Counted from the stretch's first letter, positions 8,826-25,161 are shown. The stretch is DNA of 64,000 nt from Tundrisphaera lichenicola (GCF_051175385.1 NZ_CP195106.1:2294001-2358000), one strand, 5' to 3'. Numbers and translations are program-made. Notes: a model not told the origin generated them from the letters alone.

Positions 8826-10640
8826 ATGATTCATCGCACGACCCACCTCATCTTGCTCTCGATGAGCGTTTTCTTCGCCTGTGAGATCGAAACCAGGGCC
8901 GACGAAGAGCCGGATCGCTCCCCGATCGCTCTGGCAATTCGCTCGGACGGCCACCGACTCCTGATCGCCAACCAAACTTCGGGTTCTGTTTCCTGGATCG
9001 ATCCGTCGGACGGGCGAGTCCTCGACGAGGTGAAGACGGGGGATCGACCTGCGGGCGTGGCCATCTCGCCCGACGGACGGACCGGAGTGGTTGCTCACTG
9101 GTATGGTTATGACCTGGCCATCCTCAGGCTTGAAGATAGCAAAGTCGAGGTGATTGGTAAGGTTGAGGTCGGGCCGGAACCTCGTGGCGTGGTGATCTCG
9201 AGAGACGGGAAATCGGCGTTCGTCGCCGTGGGGGCCAGCGATGAGGTCGTGCGGGTCGATCTAGCAGGGACGAAGGTTAGCGGTCGTTTGTCCGTAGGAC
9301 GGGAACCGAGGAGCCTGGCCCTCACCCCGGACGGATCTCGGCTGGTGGTCGCGAACAATCGCGGCCATTCGATCTCGGTCGTCGATCTCGGCCGGTTCGA
9401 GGTGATCCGGACCATCCCCCATCTGGGCGACAATCTCCGGCAGTTGGAAGTCGGGCCCGACGGCAAATACGCCTACTTCTCCGCGATGCACAATCGGGGT
9501 TTTGCCACCACCTTCCGTAACATCGACGAGGGATGGGTCCTCGGCCAACGACTCTTCCGGGTCGCGCTCGACGGCTCCGAACCGGCGGAGAACATTTCCC
9601 TGGACCCGCGAGGCCGGGCGGCTGGAGATGCCCATGGACTGGCCATCGGTGAGAAAGGCAAGCTCTTCGCCGTAGGATGCGGGGGGACTCACGAGGTCAT
9701 GCTTTTCCGCGAGGACTCGGAACCCTTGCCCTGGAAGCGCGGTGTTGGTCGCGACGTGATCGCGATCGAGTTGCTCCAGGATGGCGAGCGTTTCCGCCGG
9801 GTCGAATTGGGGGGTCGTCCGACCGAGTTGGCCTTCGCTCCCGACGGTCGGACGCTCTACGCGGCGAATTACCTGGAAAACGCAATCCAGGTGATCGACA
9901 CCGGATCGGCCCGAATCGAACGGACGATCGAGCTGGGAGGCCCGTCGACCCCTTCGCTCGCACGTCGTGGCGAGGCCCTCTTCTACGATGCGTTCCGATC
10001 GGCCAACAACTGGTATAGCTGCAACACCTGCCACAGCGACGGCCACACCAATGGGCTCGACTACGACACGATGAACGACGGCTGGCACGACAATTCGTCC
10101 TCACACACCCGGAGCCGTAAGAAGGCCCCGACACTCCGGCGAGTCGCCCAGACCGGGCCCTGGACCTGGCATGGCTGGCAGACCGATCTCAACGACGCGA
10201 TGGTCGAGTCGTTCACCAAGAGCATGCAAGGCAAGAAGCCTTCCCAGGACGAAGTCAATGCCCTGGTGACTTACCTCGCTACCCTGGATTATCCCAGGAA
10301 CCCTAACCGAGAAGCCGACGGTGGGCTTTCCCCGGCGGCGAAGCGCGGAGAGGCCCTGTTCCGGTCGAACAAGGCCAATTGCAACTCGTGCCATTCGGGG
10401 CCGGAGTTCACCGATGGCAAGCGTCACGACGTGGGGCTCAACGAGCGAGGGGACGTCTACGAGGGGCATAACCCTCCCTCCCTCCGTGGTGTTTACGACA
10501 AGGACCCCTACCTCCACGACGGTCGAGCGAAAACCCTCCGCGAGACCCTGACCGGAGACCATGCTCCCGAGGCACTGGGCGGAAGCGAGATCTCCGAATC
10601 GGAACTCGATGACCTGATCGCCTACCTGAAGAGCCTTTGA
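8826..10640 (+). CDS. Exported beta-propeller / diheme cytochrome c peroxidase-like fusion protein
   Basis: 604 aa from the ATG at 8826, chosen because it begins a signal peptide (MIHRTTHLILLSMSVFFACE...TRADE); the longer frame from 8706 has no such feature. Residues ~30-375 carry YncE-like seven-bladed propeller repeats (GDRPAGVAISPDGRTGVVAH, GPEPRGVVISRDGKSAFVA, GREPRSLALTPDGSRLVVAN, GRPTELAFAPDGRTLYAAN). The C-terminal third has two haem c sites, CNTCH at 399-403 and CNSCH at 519-523, with a DGRAKTLRET segment as in MauG/CcpA-type diheme proteins. It probably acts in the periplasm in electron transfer or oxidation of an unknown substrate. The diguanylate cyclase gene begins at or just after its stop. 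Confidence 0.85.
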   Translation: MIHRTTHLILLSMSVFFACEIETRADEEPDRSPIALAIRSDGHRLLIANQTSGSVSWIDPSDGRVLDEVKTGDRPAGVAISPDGRTGVVAHWYGYDLAILRLEDSKVEVIGKVEVGPEPRGVVISRDGKSAFVAVGASDEVVRVDLAGTKVSGRLSVGREPRSLALTPDGSRLVVANNRGHSISVVDLGRFEVIRTIPHLGDNLRQLEVGPDGKYAYFSAMHNRGFATTFRNIDEGWVLGQRLFRVALDGSEPAENISLDPRGRAAGDAHGLAIGEKGKLFAVGCGGTHEVMLFREDSEPLPWKRGVGRDVIAIELLQDGERFRRVELGGRPTELAFAPDGRTLYAANYLENAIQVIDTGSARIERTIELGGPSTPSLARRGEALFYDAFRSANNWYSCNTCHSDGHTNGLDYDTMNDGWHDNSSSHTRSRKKAPTLRRVAQTGPWTWHGWQTDLNDAMVESFTKSMQGKKPSQDEVNALVTYLATLDYPRNPNREADGGLSPAAKRGEALFRSNKANCNSCHSGPEFTDGKRHDVGLNERGDVYEGHNPPSLRGVYDKDPYLHDGRAKTLRETLTGDHAPEALGGSEISESELDDLIAYLKSL

Positions 10641-10669
10641 ACCCGACCCCCGAGAAGCCGAGCCGGCCC

Positions 10670-11389
10670 ATGCTGTCGCCTCCTCCTTCGCTCGAAGGGT
10701 TCCGGCGAGTAATCGAACGGGAGCCGATGAAGGGGGTCTGGCCGATCCTCGGGATCGGCTCGACCTACCTGGCCGCCCACTACCTCGGGGCCGGTGCCTC
10801 TGCGTTCGTCTCGGGGTTCTGGACGCTCATCATCGGCCTCTCCTGGTCCCGATGGGCCATTCGCCTCGACCAGGCGATCTATTACTTCTCGCAACAGTCC
10901 TGGACCGACGATCTGACCGGCCTGGGTAACGACCGGATCTTCCGCGATCGACTCGAACTCGCCTCTCGAGACGAGGATCCGGATCCCGTCTCATTGATCC
11001 TGATCGATCTCGACCAGTTCAAGTTCTATAACGACACCCACGGCCATCCGGCGGGCGATGAAGCCTTGAAGGCGTTCGGCTCGATCCTTCGATCCCAACC
11101 CGACGTCGCAGCCCTGTCACATCGACTCGGCGGCGACGAATTCGCCATCCTGATTGACACCGATTCGGTGAAGGCCCGGTCGATCGCGGAAGCCCTTCGA
11201 TCGGGGGTCGAACAATACCTCTGGCCACTTAGCCCGATCACAGCGAGCTTCGGAATCGCCTCGGTCGCCGGGCCCGATCGAACCCGAATCGACCTCCGAT
11301 CGCTCGCCGACCGCGAGCTTTATCGATCCAAGGCCCGCGGCGGGAATTGTGTCTCCGACTCCTCCGTCGATGGTCCGCCAGGTTCCTGA
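10670..11389 (+). CDS. GGDEF-domain diguanylate cyclase, membrane-bound
   Basis: 239 aa from the ATG at 10670; a TTG at 10637 overlapping the previous stop (TTGA) would add 11 residues and imply translational coupling. Two hydrophobic segments near residues 25-65 (WPILGIGSTYLAAHYL, FVSGFWTLIIGLSW) anchor it. The GGDEF domain is intact: DDLTGLGNDRIFRDRL, LILIDLDQFKFYNDTHGH, HRLGGDEFAIL, and a C-terminal DRELYRSKARGGN. It should make cyclic di-GMP from two GTP. There is no RxxD inhibitory site five residues before GGDEF, so product inhibition may be weak. There is no sensor domain beyond the membrane helices. Its 3' end overlaps the convergent epimerase gene by 70 bp. Confidence 0.9.
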   Translation: MLSPPPSLEGFRRVIEREPMKGVWPILGIGSTYLAAHYLGAGASAFVSGFWTLIIGLSWSRWAIRLDQAIYYFSQQSWTDDLTGLGNDRIFRDRLELASRDEDPDPVSLILIDLDQFKFYNDTHGHPAGDEALKAFGSILRSQPDVAALSHRLGGDEFAILIDTDSVKARSIAEALRSGVEQYLWPLSPITASFGIASVAGPDRTRIDLRSLADRELYRSKARGGNCVSDSSVDGPPGS

Positions 11390-12429
11390 GCGTCATCTCC
11401 GAAGGTCGACCGAATCTTGAGCCAGGGGGCGAGCCCCGACCGCTTCGCGTCCGCCAGAGCCCGGCAGATCGACTCGATGGGGGGCGGGTGGTGGAGGCCG
11501 AAAGTGGAGTCGGCCAGATCTCCCCGGACATGGAGCCGGAGAAAACCTCCCGCGATTGCGGCCCGCGAGACCTCGATCCTCCGACCGCCGGTCAACCGAT
11601 CGAACCCGCCAGCCAGCCGGACGATAGGCCACTGGACGAGGTCGGGAATGGTCAGGACGGCGTGGGGCTGACCGACGATTCGACCGACCAGTCTCGCGAT
11701 CTCGGCGTAGCTTAGATATGGTCCAACCAGGGCATATCGACGTCCGGGCTCGCCCAGCCAGAGAGCCCTCCGATGAGCCAGCGCAGCCACCGAAGCGTCG
11801 AGGACCGGAATCCCACCCCCGGGTAGGAAGGCAATCGGGGATCGGGCCATGACCAGGAGGACGCTCGTCGAGGTGGGCTTGGGGTCGCGAGGACCGATGA
11901 CCATCCCCGGGCAAAGGGCGATTGTCGACAGCCGGCCTCCCAAACCATCGAGGACCCAGGACTCGGCCTCGCGCTTGGTCCGTTCATAAGGGGATCGGAC
12001 GCTTTCGAGGTTCCACGAAGTCCCCTCGTCGGCGGGCGAGTCGGGGGTCCCTGTCGCAAGAGTGTGGAGGGTCGAGGTATAGACCAACCGCTCGACGCCG
12101 GAAGCGACCGAATCTTCGATCAGGCCACGAGTTGCATCGACGTTCACCTCCTGCCCGACCGAGCCCGGATCGGACCCGAGCGAGACCCAGCTCGCCGAGT
12201 GGATCACGCCTCGGACCCCAATCAACGCCCGATGGCGATCGAGCGGATTGCGGAGGTCCCCCTCCATCCATTCGATCGGAGGATCACCTGGGTCGATCCG
12301 AGGTTCTCGACGATAGAGCGCCCTTACCGGATGGCCGGCGCGGGCCAGTCCTCGGGCGATGTGTCCCCCGACGAAACCAGAGGCTCCCGTGACGAGGACC
12401 GGCCAGTCGGCCTCTCGGATGCCGGTCAA
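11320..12429 (-). CDS. NAD(P)-dependent epimerase/dehydratase (extended SDR)
   Basis: 369 aa. Rossmann nucleotide-binding start VLVTGASGFVGGHIARGLA, then WMEGDLRN, GVIHSASWVS, a catalytic YxxxK in SPYERTKREAE, and CPGMVIGPRD. This is the dihydroflavonol reductase / hopanoid-associated sugar epimerase (HpnA-like) branch by overall look; the true substrate cannot be told. The C-terminal ~25 residues (DDAQEPGGPSTEESETQ) are non-conserved and encoded in the stretch overlapping the 3' end of the diguanylate cyclase. The start overlaps the SppA stop by 4 bp, so the two form an operon with SppA first. Confidence 0.87.
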   Translation of the reverse strand: MTGIREADWPVLVTGASGFVGGHIARGLARAGHPVRALYRREPRIDPGDPPIEWMEGDLRNPLDRHRALIGVRGVIHSASWVSLGSDPGSVGQEVNVDATRGLIEDSVASGVERLVYTSTLHTLATGTPDSPADEGTSWNLESVRSPYERTKREAESWVLDGLGGRLSTIALCPGMVIGPRDPKPTSTSVLLVMARSPIAFLPGGGIPVLDASVAALAHRRALWLGEPGRRYALVGPYLSYAEIARLVGRIVGQPHAVLTIPDLVQWPIVRLAGGFDRLTGGRRIEVSRAAIAGGFLRLHVRGDLADSTFGLHHPPPIESICRALADAKRSGLAPWLKIRSTFGDDAQEPGGPSTEESETQFPPRALDR

Positions 12430-13529
12430 CGTCCGGCCTGTCGGAAGATGGTGGGGTCGGGTTGCCAGAGGTAGAGGAAGGTCGGGGCCTTGCTCCGGTC
12501 GAGCCCTGGATAGCTGAACGGTACGATGTCTCCCTGGATCGGGGCGTTGGGCGTGATCGAGTAGATCGATCGGGTCGGATACCCCGGGCGTTGGAAGATC
12601 ACGACCTCGGATCCCGGGGCCTGACCCAGACGCTCGGCCTCGGCGATGGCTTCATGGACGTAACCGAGCTGGTCGATCATGTGAAAGGCCAGGGCCTTGG
12701 GATTCGAGACGACCCGGCCGTCGTCGATCGTCTTCCAGTCGACTGCCGTGATCGCGGGCCGTCGCGAGGCCACCCGATCGCGGAAGCGGGTGCGAAATCC
12801 GTCGGACAGTTCTTGCAGGAGTTCCCGAGTCTCCTCGTCGAGCGGGGCTGTCACGCTCCCCATATCGAGCTTGTCGCCCGACTTGATCGGATCAGACGAC
12901 AGGTTGAGCTGGGCCATGGCATCCTGGAGATTGTAATGATTGATGAGCGCGCCAATCGAGCCGGTCAGGCCGGTCGGTAGACCCACGACACGGTCGCCGC
13001 CGACGGCCAGATAATAGGCCCCGGAGGTCGCCACGTCCATCAAACAACAGACGACCGGCTTGCCCGACTCCTCGCGGAATCTCCGGAGTTCATCAGCCAT
13101 GATGTCCGAAGCGGTCACTCCACCCCCCGGGCTGTTGATCCGGACCACCAGGGCCCGGACCCCGGGATCATTCGCGGCGGCCTCCAGCTTCTCGCGAAAC
13201 GAGGAGACCGGATTCTCTCCGACCGAATATAAGCCGGTGAGGTTCTGATTCACCAGGAGCCCATCGACGTCGATCAGTCCGATCCTTAGCCCGTTCGAGC
13301 CCGAATGCGAGGGACGGACCACGACCGCCGTCATCGGGCCGGGATCGGGCGCCGTGGCCACCTTGACCTCGATCGAACCCCGGACCGCCGCGTCGGCCAC
13401 GACCCGGGCATCGGCGTCGACCTTGGCGTCGGCCCGAAATCGGCCCGTGAAGGGAAATTGATGGCAGCCCGATAGGCCGACCAGCAACAAAGCCCCGACC
13501 ATGGCGCGATTCTTGCGGTGGAATTTCAT
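12426..13529 (-). CDS. sppA: S49-family signal peptide peptidase (SppA-like), predicted lipoprotein
   Basis: 367 aa from the ATG at 13529, chosen because it opens a lipoprotein signal (MKFHRKNRAMVGALLLVGLSGC). The S49 fold is clear: IGLIDVDGLL, VRALVVRINSPGGGVTASD, MDVATSGAYYLAVGGD with the nucleophile serine in TSGAYY, GSIGALI, and a later KSGDKLDMGS region that supplies the lysine general base in this family. It should cleave leftover signal peptides or other membrane peptides, on the outer side of the inner membrane or in the periplasm. A short acidic/alanine-rich linker (AKVDADARVVADAAV) follows the lipobox. It is cotranscribed with the downstream epimerase. Confidence 0.88.
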   Translation of the reverse strand: MKFHRKNRAMVGALLLVGLSGCHQFPFTGRFRADAKVDADARVVADAAVRGSIEVKVATAPDPGPMTAVVVRPSHSGSNGLRIGLIDVDGLLVNQNLTGLYSVGENPVSSFREKLEAAANDPGVRALVVRINSPGGGVTASDIMADELRRFREESGKPVVCCLMDVATSGAYYLAVGGDRVVGLPTGLTGSIGALINHYNLQDAMAQLNLSSDPIKSGDKLDMGSVTAPLDEETRELLQELSDGFRTRFRDRVASRRPAITAVDWKTIDDGRVVSNPKALAFHMIDQLGYVHEAIAEAERLGQAPGSEVVIFQRPGYPTRSIYSITPNAPIQGDIVPFSYPGLDRSKAPTFLYLWQPDPTIFRQAGR

Positions 13530-13647
13530 CGTGATCGTGACTCCCACCTTTTCGAACCCCACGCTTACAAAGCCGTACTAATCCTTATGATCGACCCTTC
13601 CGGGAGTGAACTTTCCCCGGAACCGCCCCGATCCGGAAAACGAGCTC

Positions 13648-14532
13648 ATGCCCTATATCCCGACCATCCTGATCCTTGCCCTGTTGTCCCTGACCGACGA
13701 ACGACCGGACTCGAACCCGCTCTATCACGAGTTGCGCACCCAGGGTCTGTCGGTCGGGACCGAGAAGCTCGTCCTTCCCGAACCGAGCCTGCCGGATGGT
13801 CAGCCGGCCGAGGCGGGACTGGCCGCGCTCAGGGATGTAGCCGGGGGAGATCGGCCCGCTCGCGAGATGCTCCGCGACTCGGTGACCGCCCCATTCATCC
13901 TCAAGACCCGCGACGTGAAGACCGAAGACGCGATCATCCGAGTCGCCGATCTCTGGTTCGTCGTCCACGCGCGATTGGAGGACGTCGACCTGGATAGTGC
14001 CGCTCGCGCGGGAGACCAGAAGGCGATCGAGGCCGGCAACATGAGATTCGAGTCCAGGATTCTCACCGATCCCGACCTGAGGGAGCGGGGCATTAAGCCC
14101 CTCGATCCGCTCGAAGGCCGATCGGAATGGTTCACCCACCTGACCGGCCGTCTCCTGGACCGGATCGAGGTTGTGGCGACCGACCGGGTCGTAGCTACCC
14201 GGACCCCCGAATCACTCCTGGTTGCCGCCCGAACAGAACCCGCGTTCAGTGGCGAAGGAGCGACTTCCAACCATTGGAGGACCCTGGCGAAGAAAGGGAA
14301 TGATGAAATCGAGGGGCCGATTCATCCTTACACAGGGGCGATCAGCTATGTGAAAGTCACTCGACTGGTATCCGAGCCCGGCGTGCTATTCGTCGAGGCC
14401 CATTTCGCCTTCGTCGAGCCCCGGGACTGGTTCCAGGGAAACCCGATCCTCCGTTCTAAAATCAGCCTGATCGCCCAAGACCAGATTCGCCAGCTCCGTC
14501 GCGAATTGCAGAAGTCCCAATCTCGCGAGTGA
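13648..14532 (+). CDS. Hypothetical exported protein
   Basis: 294 aa from the ATG at 13648 (MPYIPTILILALLSLTDERP), which begins a short hydrophobic leader; an upstream ATG at 13606 would add 14 polar residues before it. The mature part is mixed alpha/beta with no motif I recognise: RDSVTAPFILKTRDVKTED, IRVADLWFVVHARLEDVD, TGRLLDRIEVVATDRVV, HPYTGAISYVKVTRL. The last 25 residues are basic and helical. It is divergent from sppA (119 bp apart) and precedes the PKS cluster by 385 bp. Function unknown. Confidence 0.6.
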   Translation: MPYIPTILILALLSLTDERPDSNPLYHELRTQGLSVGTEKLVLPEPSLPDGQPAEAGLAALRDVAGGDRPAREMLRDSVTAPFILKTRDVKTEDAIIRVADLWFVVHARLEDVDLDSAARAGDQKAIEAGNMRFESRILTDPDLRERGIKPLDPLEGRSEWFTHLTGRLLDRIEVVATDRVVATRTPESLLVAARTEPAFSGEGATSNHWRTLAKKGNDEIEGPIHPYTGAISYVKVTRLVSEPGVLFVEAHFAFVEPRDWFQGNPILRSKISLIAQDQIRQLRRELQKSQSRE

Positions 14533-14917
14533 TTACTGACCACCTCGCCCCTGTTTGCCCGATAAATGGAGCGATGTGCAATCGCTCCTTCATACAGCCC
14601 GGCACAAGTGTCCCTTCCCCCCAATATCCCCAATTTCGCCATACGAAACAATCGAGCGTGAATTTGGTGCTAAACTTTAGGGAACGTCGGAGTCGATCCG
14701 ACAATTTGGCTTCCGATTCCAGCCATCCGTTCCTGGTGGATACAGGCCGTCTTGGGTCTGTAATCCCCGCTCGATTGACGGCCAAGCCAAGGTGATCGAG
14801 CCTGGCGAAGTTTGGGGTGAGATCGAAATCGAAGGGCAGAGGTCCGGACGCAAAGTCCTCTGTCGGGAGCTTTTGTGCGACATGAGACGCCCAGAAACTC
14901 AAGAGCCCTCGACTAAC
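14533..14917 (+). other. Upstream region of the polyketide/lipid synthase cluster
   Basis: 385 bp without a convincing gene. The synthase frame stays open back to 14792, but residues encoded before 14918 do not resemble a ketosynthase N-terminus. The stretch 14620-14720 is AT-richer and is the likely place for the cluster promoter; no clear -35/-10 pair stood out. No operator repeat was recognised. Confidence 0.35.
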
Positions 14918-20178
<5,261 letters not shown>

Positions 20179-20182
<4 letters not shown>

Positions 20183-23100
20183 GTCGTCGAAGGCCGCTGG
20201 ACATCGCGATCGTCGGAATGGCCTGCCGGTTCCCGGGGGCACGGAGCCTCTTCGAATACTGGGAAAACATCCTCGGCGGCGTTGACTCGACCTCGGATGT
20301 CCCGACCGATCGCTGGGATCCAGCCGTCTTCTTCGACCCCGACTCGGAAGCCAACGACCGGGTCCCCTGCCGGAGGGGGGGTTACCTCGACCAGCCGGTC
20401 GAGTTCGATCCCGCTTCATTCGGGATCATGCCCAACGCCGTGGACGGCGGCGAGCCGGAGCAGTTCCTCGTCCTCGACGCCGCACGATCGGCGTTGATCG
20501 ACGCCGGTCTGCCCGAAGGCGTGGCCGATGGACGTAAGGTGGAAGTGGTCATCGGCCGGGGGAACTATTTCAATCGGGGAAATCTGACCCGTCTCCAGCA
20601 CGGTCGGATCGTCGCCCAGACGCTCGCCGTCCTGGAGGCGTTGCACCCCGAGTGGTCCGAGGCCGATCGTTTGGCCCTGAGGCTCGACCTCAAGGCGAGC
20701 CTCCCCCCGTTCGGACCGGCGACCGTCCCCGGCCAGCTCACCAATGCGACGGCCGGTCGAGTCTCGAACCGACTCGGCTTGACCGGGCCCAGCTACGTCG
20801 TCGACGCCGCCAGTGCCTCCTCGCTTGTGGCTCTCGATCTCGGCGCGCGATCGCTCGTCGAACGACGGTCCGACCTCGCCCTGGTCGGCGGGGTCTATCT
20901 GGAAGCGGACGTCGACTTCCCGATGGTCTTCCGCCAGCTCGGGGCCCTCTCGAAGTCGGGGCGGTCGATGCCGTTCGGAGCCGGGGCCGACGGGATGCTC
21001 TCGGGAGAGGGAGTGGGCGTAGTCGTCCTCAAGCGGCGAGCCGACGCCGAGCGGGATGGCGACCGAATCTACGCCGTCCTTCAAGGGGTCGGCCTGGCCA
21101 GCGACGGCCGGGGGCTCGGCCTGGCCGCACCGAGCGCCAAGGGTCATGCCCGGTCGATCCGTCGGGCCTGTCGAGCGGCCGGGATCGACCCTTCGAGCGT
21201 CGGGCTGATCGAAGGGCACGGCCTGGGAGTGCCCGCCGCCGATCTGGCCGAGCTTCGTGCCTTGCGGGCCGTGTTCCCTCCGACCGTTCCCGGTCGTCGC
21301 GTCCTGGGGGCGGTCTCCTCGATGATCGGCCACGCCATGCCCGCCGCCGGGATCGCCGGGCTGATCAAGACCGCCCTGGCCATCCATCACCGAGTCCTCC
21401 CCCCCACGATCCACTCCGAGAATCCGCATCCGCTCCTGAAACGCTCCGACAGCCCCCTGACGCTCAATCCCTCCGCCCGGCCCTGGATCCACGGCGATCC
21501 CTCGACCCCTCGGCGGGCGGGGGTGAACGCCTTCGGATTCGCCGGGATTAACGCCCACGCCATCCTTGAAGAACATGCCGGATCGGAAGAGCCCGACTCC
21601 CCCGGGGCCATGCTCCGATGGGATAGCGAGGCATTCCTCCTGGCCGCCCCCGATCGCCCCGCCCTGGCCGATCTGTGCCGGCTGGTCCTCCGGTGGCTCC
21701 GGGAGCATCCCGAGGCGACCCTCAAAGATGTGGCCTACACCCTGGCCACGAGCCGGCTCGACCATCCCGCCCGGCTCGGCCTGGTGGCGAAATCGGCCGA
21801 CGAGTTGATCGATCGACTCGAAGCCGCCCTGAAGAAGCTCGACGCCCCGGAATGCCGGACAATCCGCGACGCCCGGGGGGCCTATTACCGCGAGCCGGTC
21901 GGTCATGGACCCCCGAGGATCGCCTTCCTCTTCCCGGGCGAGGGGTCCCAATATCCGGGGATGCTGGCCGACCTCTGCCCACACTTCCCCGAGGTCCGCG
22001 CCCTCTTCGATACCTCCGACCGACTGGCCCGAGAAGGGGGCGACTCAACCTGGCCGAGCGAGCACCTCTTCGGCCGGAAGCCCGACCAGGATCCCGCCCT
22101 CTGGTCGGCCGGGGTCGCGGTCAACGTGGTCCTCTCGGCGCAGTGGGCGCTCTATCAGCTTTTGATCCGGCTCGGGCTCCGACCCGACGCGGTGATCGGG
22201 CACAGCAGCGGAGAACTCCTGGCGCTGGGGGCGGCCGGGGTCATCGAGGTCGACCGATCCTTCGAGGACCGACTCGGCGAGCTCGGCGCGGTCTTCGGAA
22301 AGCTGGAATCCTCGGGCACGCTGCCCAAGGCCCGGCTGATCGCCGTGGCGGCCGATCGGGCCCGGGTCGAGTCGATCCTCGACGGCCTCGATGGGGTCGA
22401 GGTCGCGATGGACAACTGCCCTCACCAGGTGGTCCTGGCAGGCGAGCCCGGTGCCGCCGAGGTGGCCGTCGGGCGACTCCGGGAAGCCGGGCTGGCTTCC
22501 GAGGATCTCCCGTTCGCCAGGGCCTACCATACCCCGGGATTCGCCCCCGCGATGGGCCCGATCGAGTCGTTCTTCGGCCAGTTGGCGATGAATCGTCCCA
22601 GGGTCGAGATCTACTCCTGCGCGAGCGAAAGCCGGATGCCCGAGGACCCCGAGGCCATCCGGAGCCTCGCCGTCGAGCAGTGGACGAAGGCCGTCGGGTT
22701 TCGTCGGGCGATCGAGTCGATGCACTCGGACGGTCTCGGGATCTTCGTCGACGTGGGAGCCCGGGGGAACCTCGCCGGGTTCGTCGAGGATACGTTGCGA
22801 GGCCGACCGTCGTTCACCGTCGCAGCCAACATGCCCCGACGATCGGGGACCTTGCAACTCAATCATCTGGTCGCGTCCTTGTTCGCCCAGGGGGTCAACC
22901 TCGAACCTGGCCACCTCTATGCGAGGCGGAGGCCCGAGGTCGTTGATTTCACCGAACCACCCCGAGTGAACCGGCCCAGGCCGTCCCTGGCTATCGGCTT
23001 CCCTACCATGTCTGTCTCCGGGGAAATCGTAGAGCGATTGCAGTCTAAGAAGCCCGGCCGGAACGGTCATCATCACGAATGGAATGCCCCCGGCGAGAAA

Positions 23101-25161
23101 TCGAGTTCCACAAATCCCGGAGCTTCCCCCTCCTCTCCTTCTTTAAAGGAGAGTGCCCCCATCGGACTCTCGACGGAAGACGAAATCGATTCGATTCCCG
23201 GCCAGACTGCGACAGCGGCTCACCCCGAGCCGTTCGTGATGGAAGCCGAGGTCCGCGACTTCGGGACGACGGATGTCGATTCGGCGATGCTCGTCTTCCA
23301 GGAGACGATGAATGACTTCCTGGAAACCCAGCGCGCGGTGATGGACGCCTTCCTCGGCCACCCGTCTCCCGTCGAAGAGGCCTGGTCGCCTCTCAATGGC
23401 CAGGACTCCCGCGTATCCTCCGTTAATCCCCCTCGGCAGGGACTCCCCGGCCCCTGGTCGGGCGATTTGATCTCGATGGTCGAAGGGGTCGAATGCGTCT
23501 CCCGGATTATCCTGGATGCCTCGGACGACCCGGTGGCGGAGCATCATACGTTGGGGGGACGTCGGATCTCGGCCCTGCACCCCGATTGGCGAGGGCTGCC
23601 GGTCCTGCCCTTCAGCGTGATGGCCGAGATACTCGCAGAAGTCGGTGCCGGCCTGAGTCCCGGCAAGACCTTGGTCGCGATCCGCGAAGTCCGCGCCCAC
23701 AAGTGGATTCGCTATGAGGACGAGCCGGTCGAGCTGGAAGTCCGGGCTCATGTCCTCCCAGATCGGCCCGGTTCGGTGTTCGTCTCGATCCACAACCGAG
23801 GGCTGGCAAGGGCCCCTCGTCCGGTCGAGGCGGCGGTATTCGATGGAGTGGCCGTCTTCGACGATCATCGACCCGCCTCCCCGATTGCCTCCCCCTTCAG
23901 ACTCGAAGATCCGGTTTGCTGCCGGTTCACGAGCGAAACGATCTATGCCGAGCAATGGCTCTTCCACGGCCCCACGCTCCAGGCGGTCGTCGGAATCGGG
24001 CCGATTTCGATGGGCGGAATCGAGGGTACCCTCCGCGTCCTCCCCCTCGCCGAACTCCTCCGCGAAGGGCAGGATGCCGCGGGCTTGCTCACCGACCCGA
24101 TCATCCTGGACAACTTCACGCATCTCCTGGGTGGTTGGGGCCTGGATCGCCTGGCCGACGATGGGGACGTGATCTTCCCGCTCGGGATGGAGGAACTGGC
24201 GATCTTCGGCGAGCCTCCCCCCGAGGGGACCGAGGTCGCGTGCCGGGTCTCGATCCTGGAGCGTGAGCGGCACCGGGTCCGGGTCGAGGCCGAGATCATC
24301 CGGCCCGATGGACGGGTCTGGATGTCGATCGGGGGCTGGGAAGACTGGCGATTCCACTGGCCCGGGCGATATCGCGACGGCTTCCGCCAGCCCGATCGGA
24401 CGTTCCTGGGAGAGCCCCTCGATGTCGAAGGCCGGTCGGATCTCTCGGCCGTCTGGCTCGAACCGCCCGGCGACATGGGCCGCCCCGTCTGGCGCGACGT
24501 CCTGGAACATGTCCAGCTCGGGCCGGACGAGCGGTCGAGCTACCTCGCCCTCCGGGGGCCGGATCAGCGGAGGACGCATCGTCTCTGGGGTAGGATCGCG
24601 GCTAAAGAGGCCGCACGCCGCCTCTGGCAAGCCGAGGGCCGACCGCCCACCTATCCCGGCGACCTTATCGTCGAGCCCGACTCCCTGGGACGTCCCAGTC
24701 TCCGATCGAGGCTCGATCCGAGCAGGATCGATCTGCCTTCGATCTCGATCGCACATGTCGACGGGGTGGCCGTCGCCCTGGCGAGCCTGGACCCTCGGGC
24801 CAGGCTGGGGATTGATGTCGAACCGATTGTCGAGCGATCGGGCGGGTTCGAGTCGACGGCGTTCTTGCCGGGCGAAATCGAGTTGCTCGGAGGCCGGTCG
24901 GGGGCGGATCGGGCCGAATGGGTGGCCCGACTCTGGTGCGCCAAGGAGGCGACGGCCAAGGCGACCGGCCTCGGTTTCATCGACGGCCCTTCGGGAGTCG
25001 AGGTCGTCCAGGTGGGGCGTGACGGTGTTTTGGTCGTCCGACTCCGAGGGGGCCTGGCGTCGTCCTGCCCCGACCTGTCGGGGTTCCCGATCCGCGTCAC
25101 GACGGCGCGGCGGGGTGATCGGATCTGGGCGTGGACCCTGGGCGAGAGGATCGATCGATGA
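20179..25161 (+). CDS. Second synthase subunit: KS-like (CLF)-AT-DH-phosphopantetheinyl transferase
   Basis: 1660 aa. Domains in order: a ketosynthase fold (~5-455) whose active cysteine is serine (Ser212 in VVDAASASS) while His347 and His385 remain and the lysine of GHTK is replaced (GHAMPAAG), so it is a chain-length-factor-like or decarboxylating KS; an acyltransferase (~581-880) with FLFPGEGSQYPGM, Ser676 in GHSSGE and His784; a linker containing a copy of the helix found in the first subunit (MLVFQETMNDF from 1037); a double-hotdog dehydratase (~1095-1400) with His1122/1123 in HHTLGGR and Asp1311 in LDNFTHLLGG; and a C-terminal Sfp-type phosphopantetheinyl transferase with GIDVE (Asp1546) and WCAKEA (Lys1589, Glu1590). 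The order recalls PfaC plus PfaB plus PfaE, and the DH-PPTase tail of enediyne synthases. It overlaps the first subunit by 4 bp and the next ACP gene by 4 bp. Confidence 0.9.

Noticed and set aside
9000..9900. Regular ~120-bp periodicity considered as a tandem DNA repeat
   Set aside because: It reflects beta-propeller blades at the protein level; the DNA is not repetitive.
20416..21984. A 522-codon minus-strand open frame rich in Gly/Pro/Arg
   Set aside because: Shadow of the KS-like domain of the second synthase.
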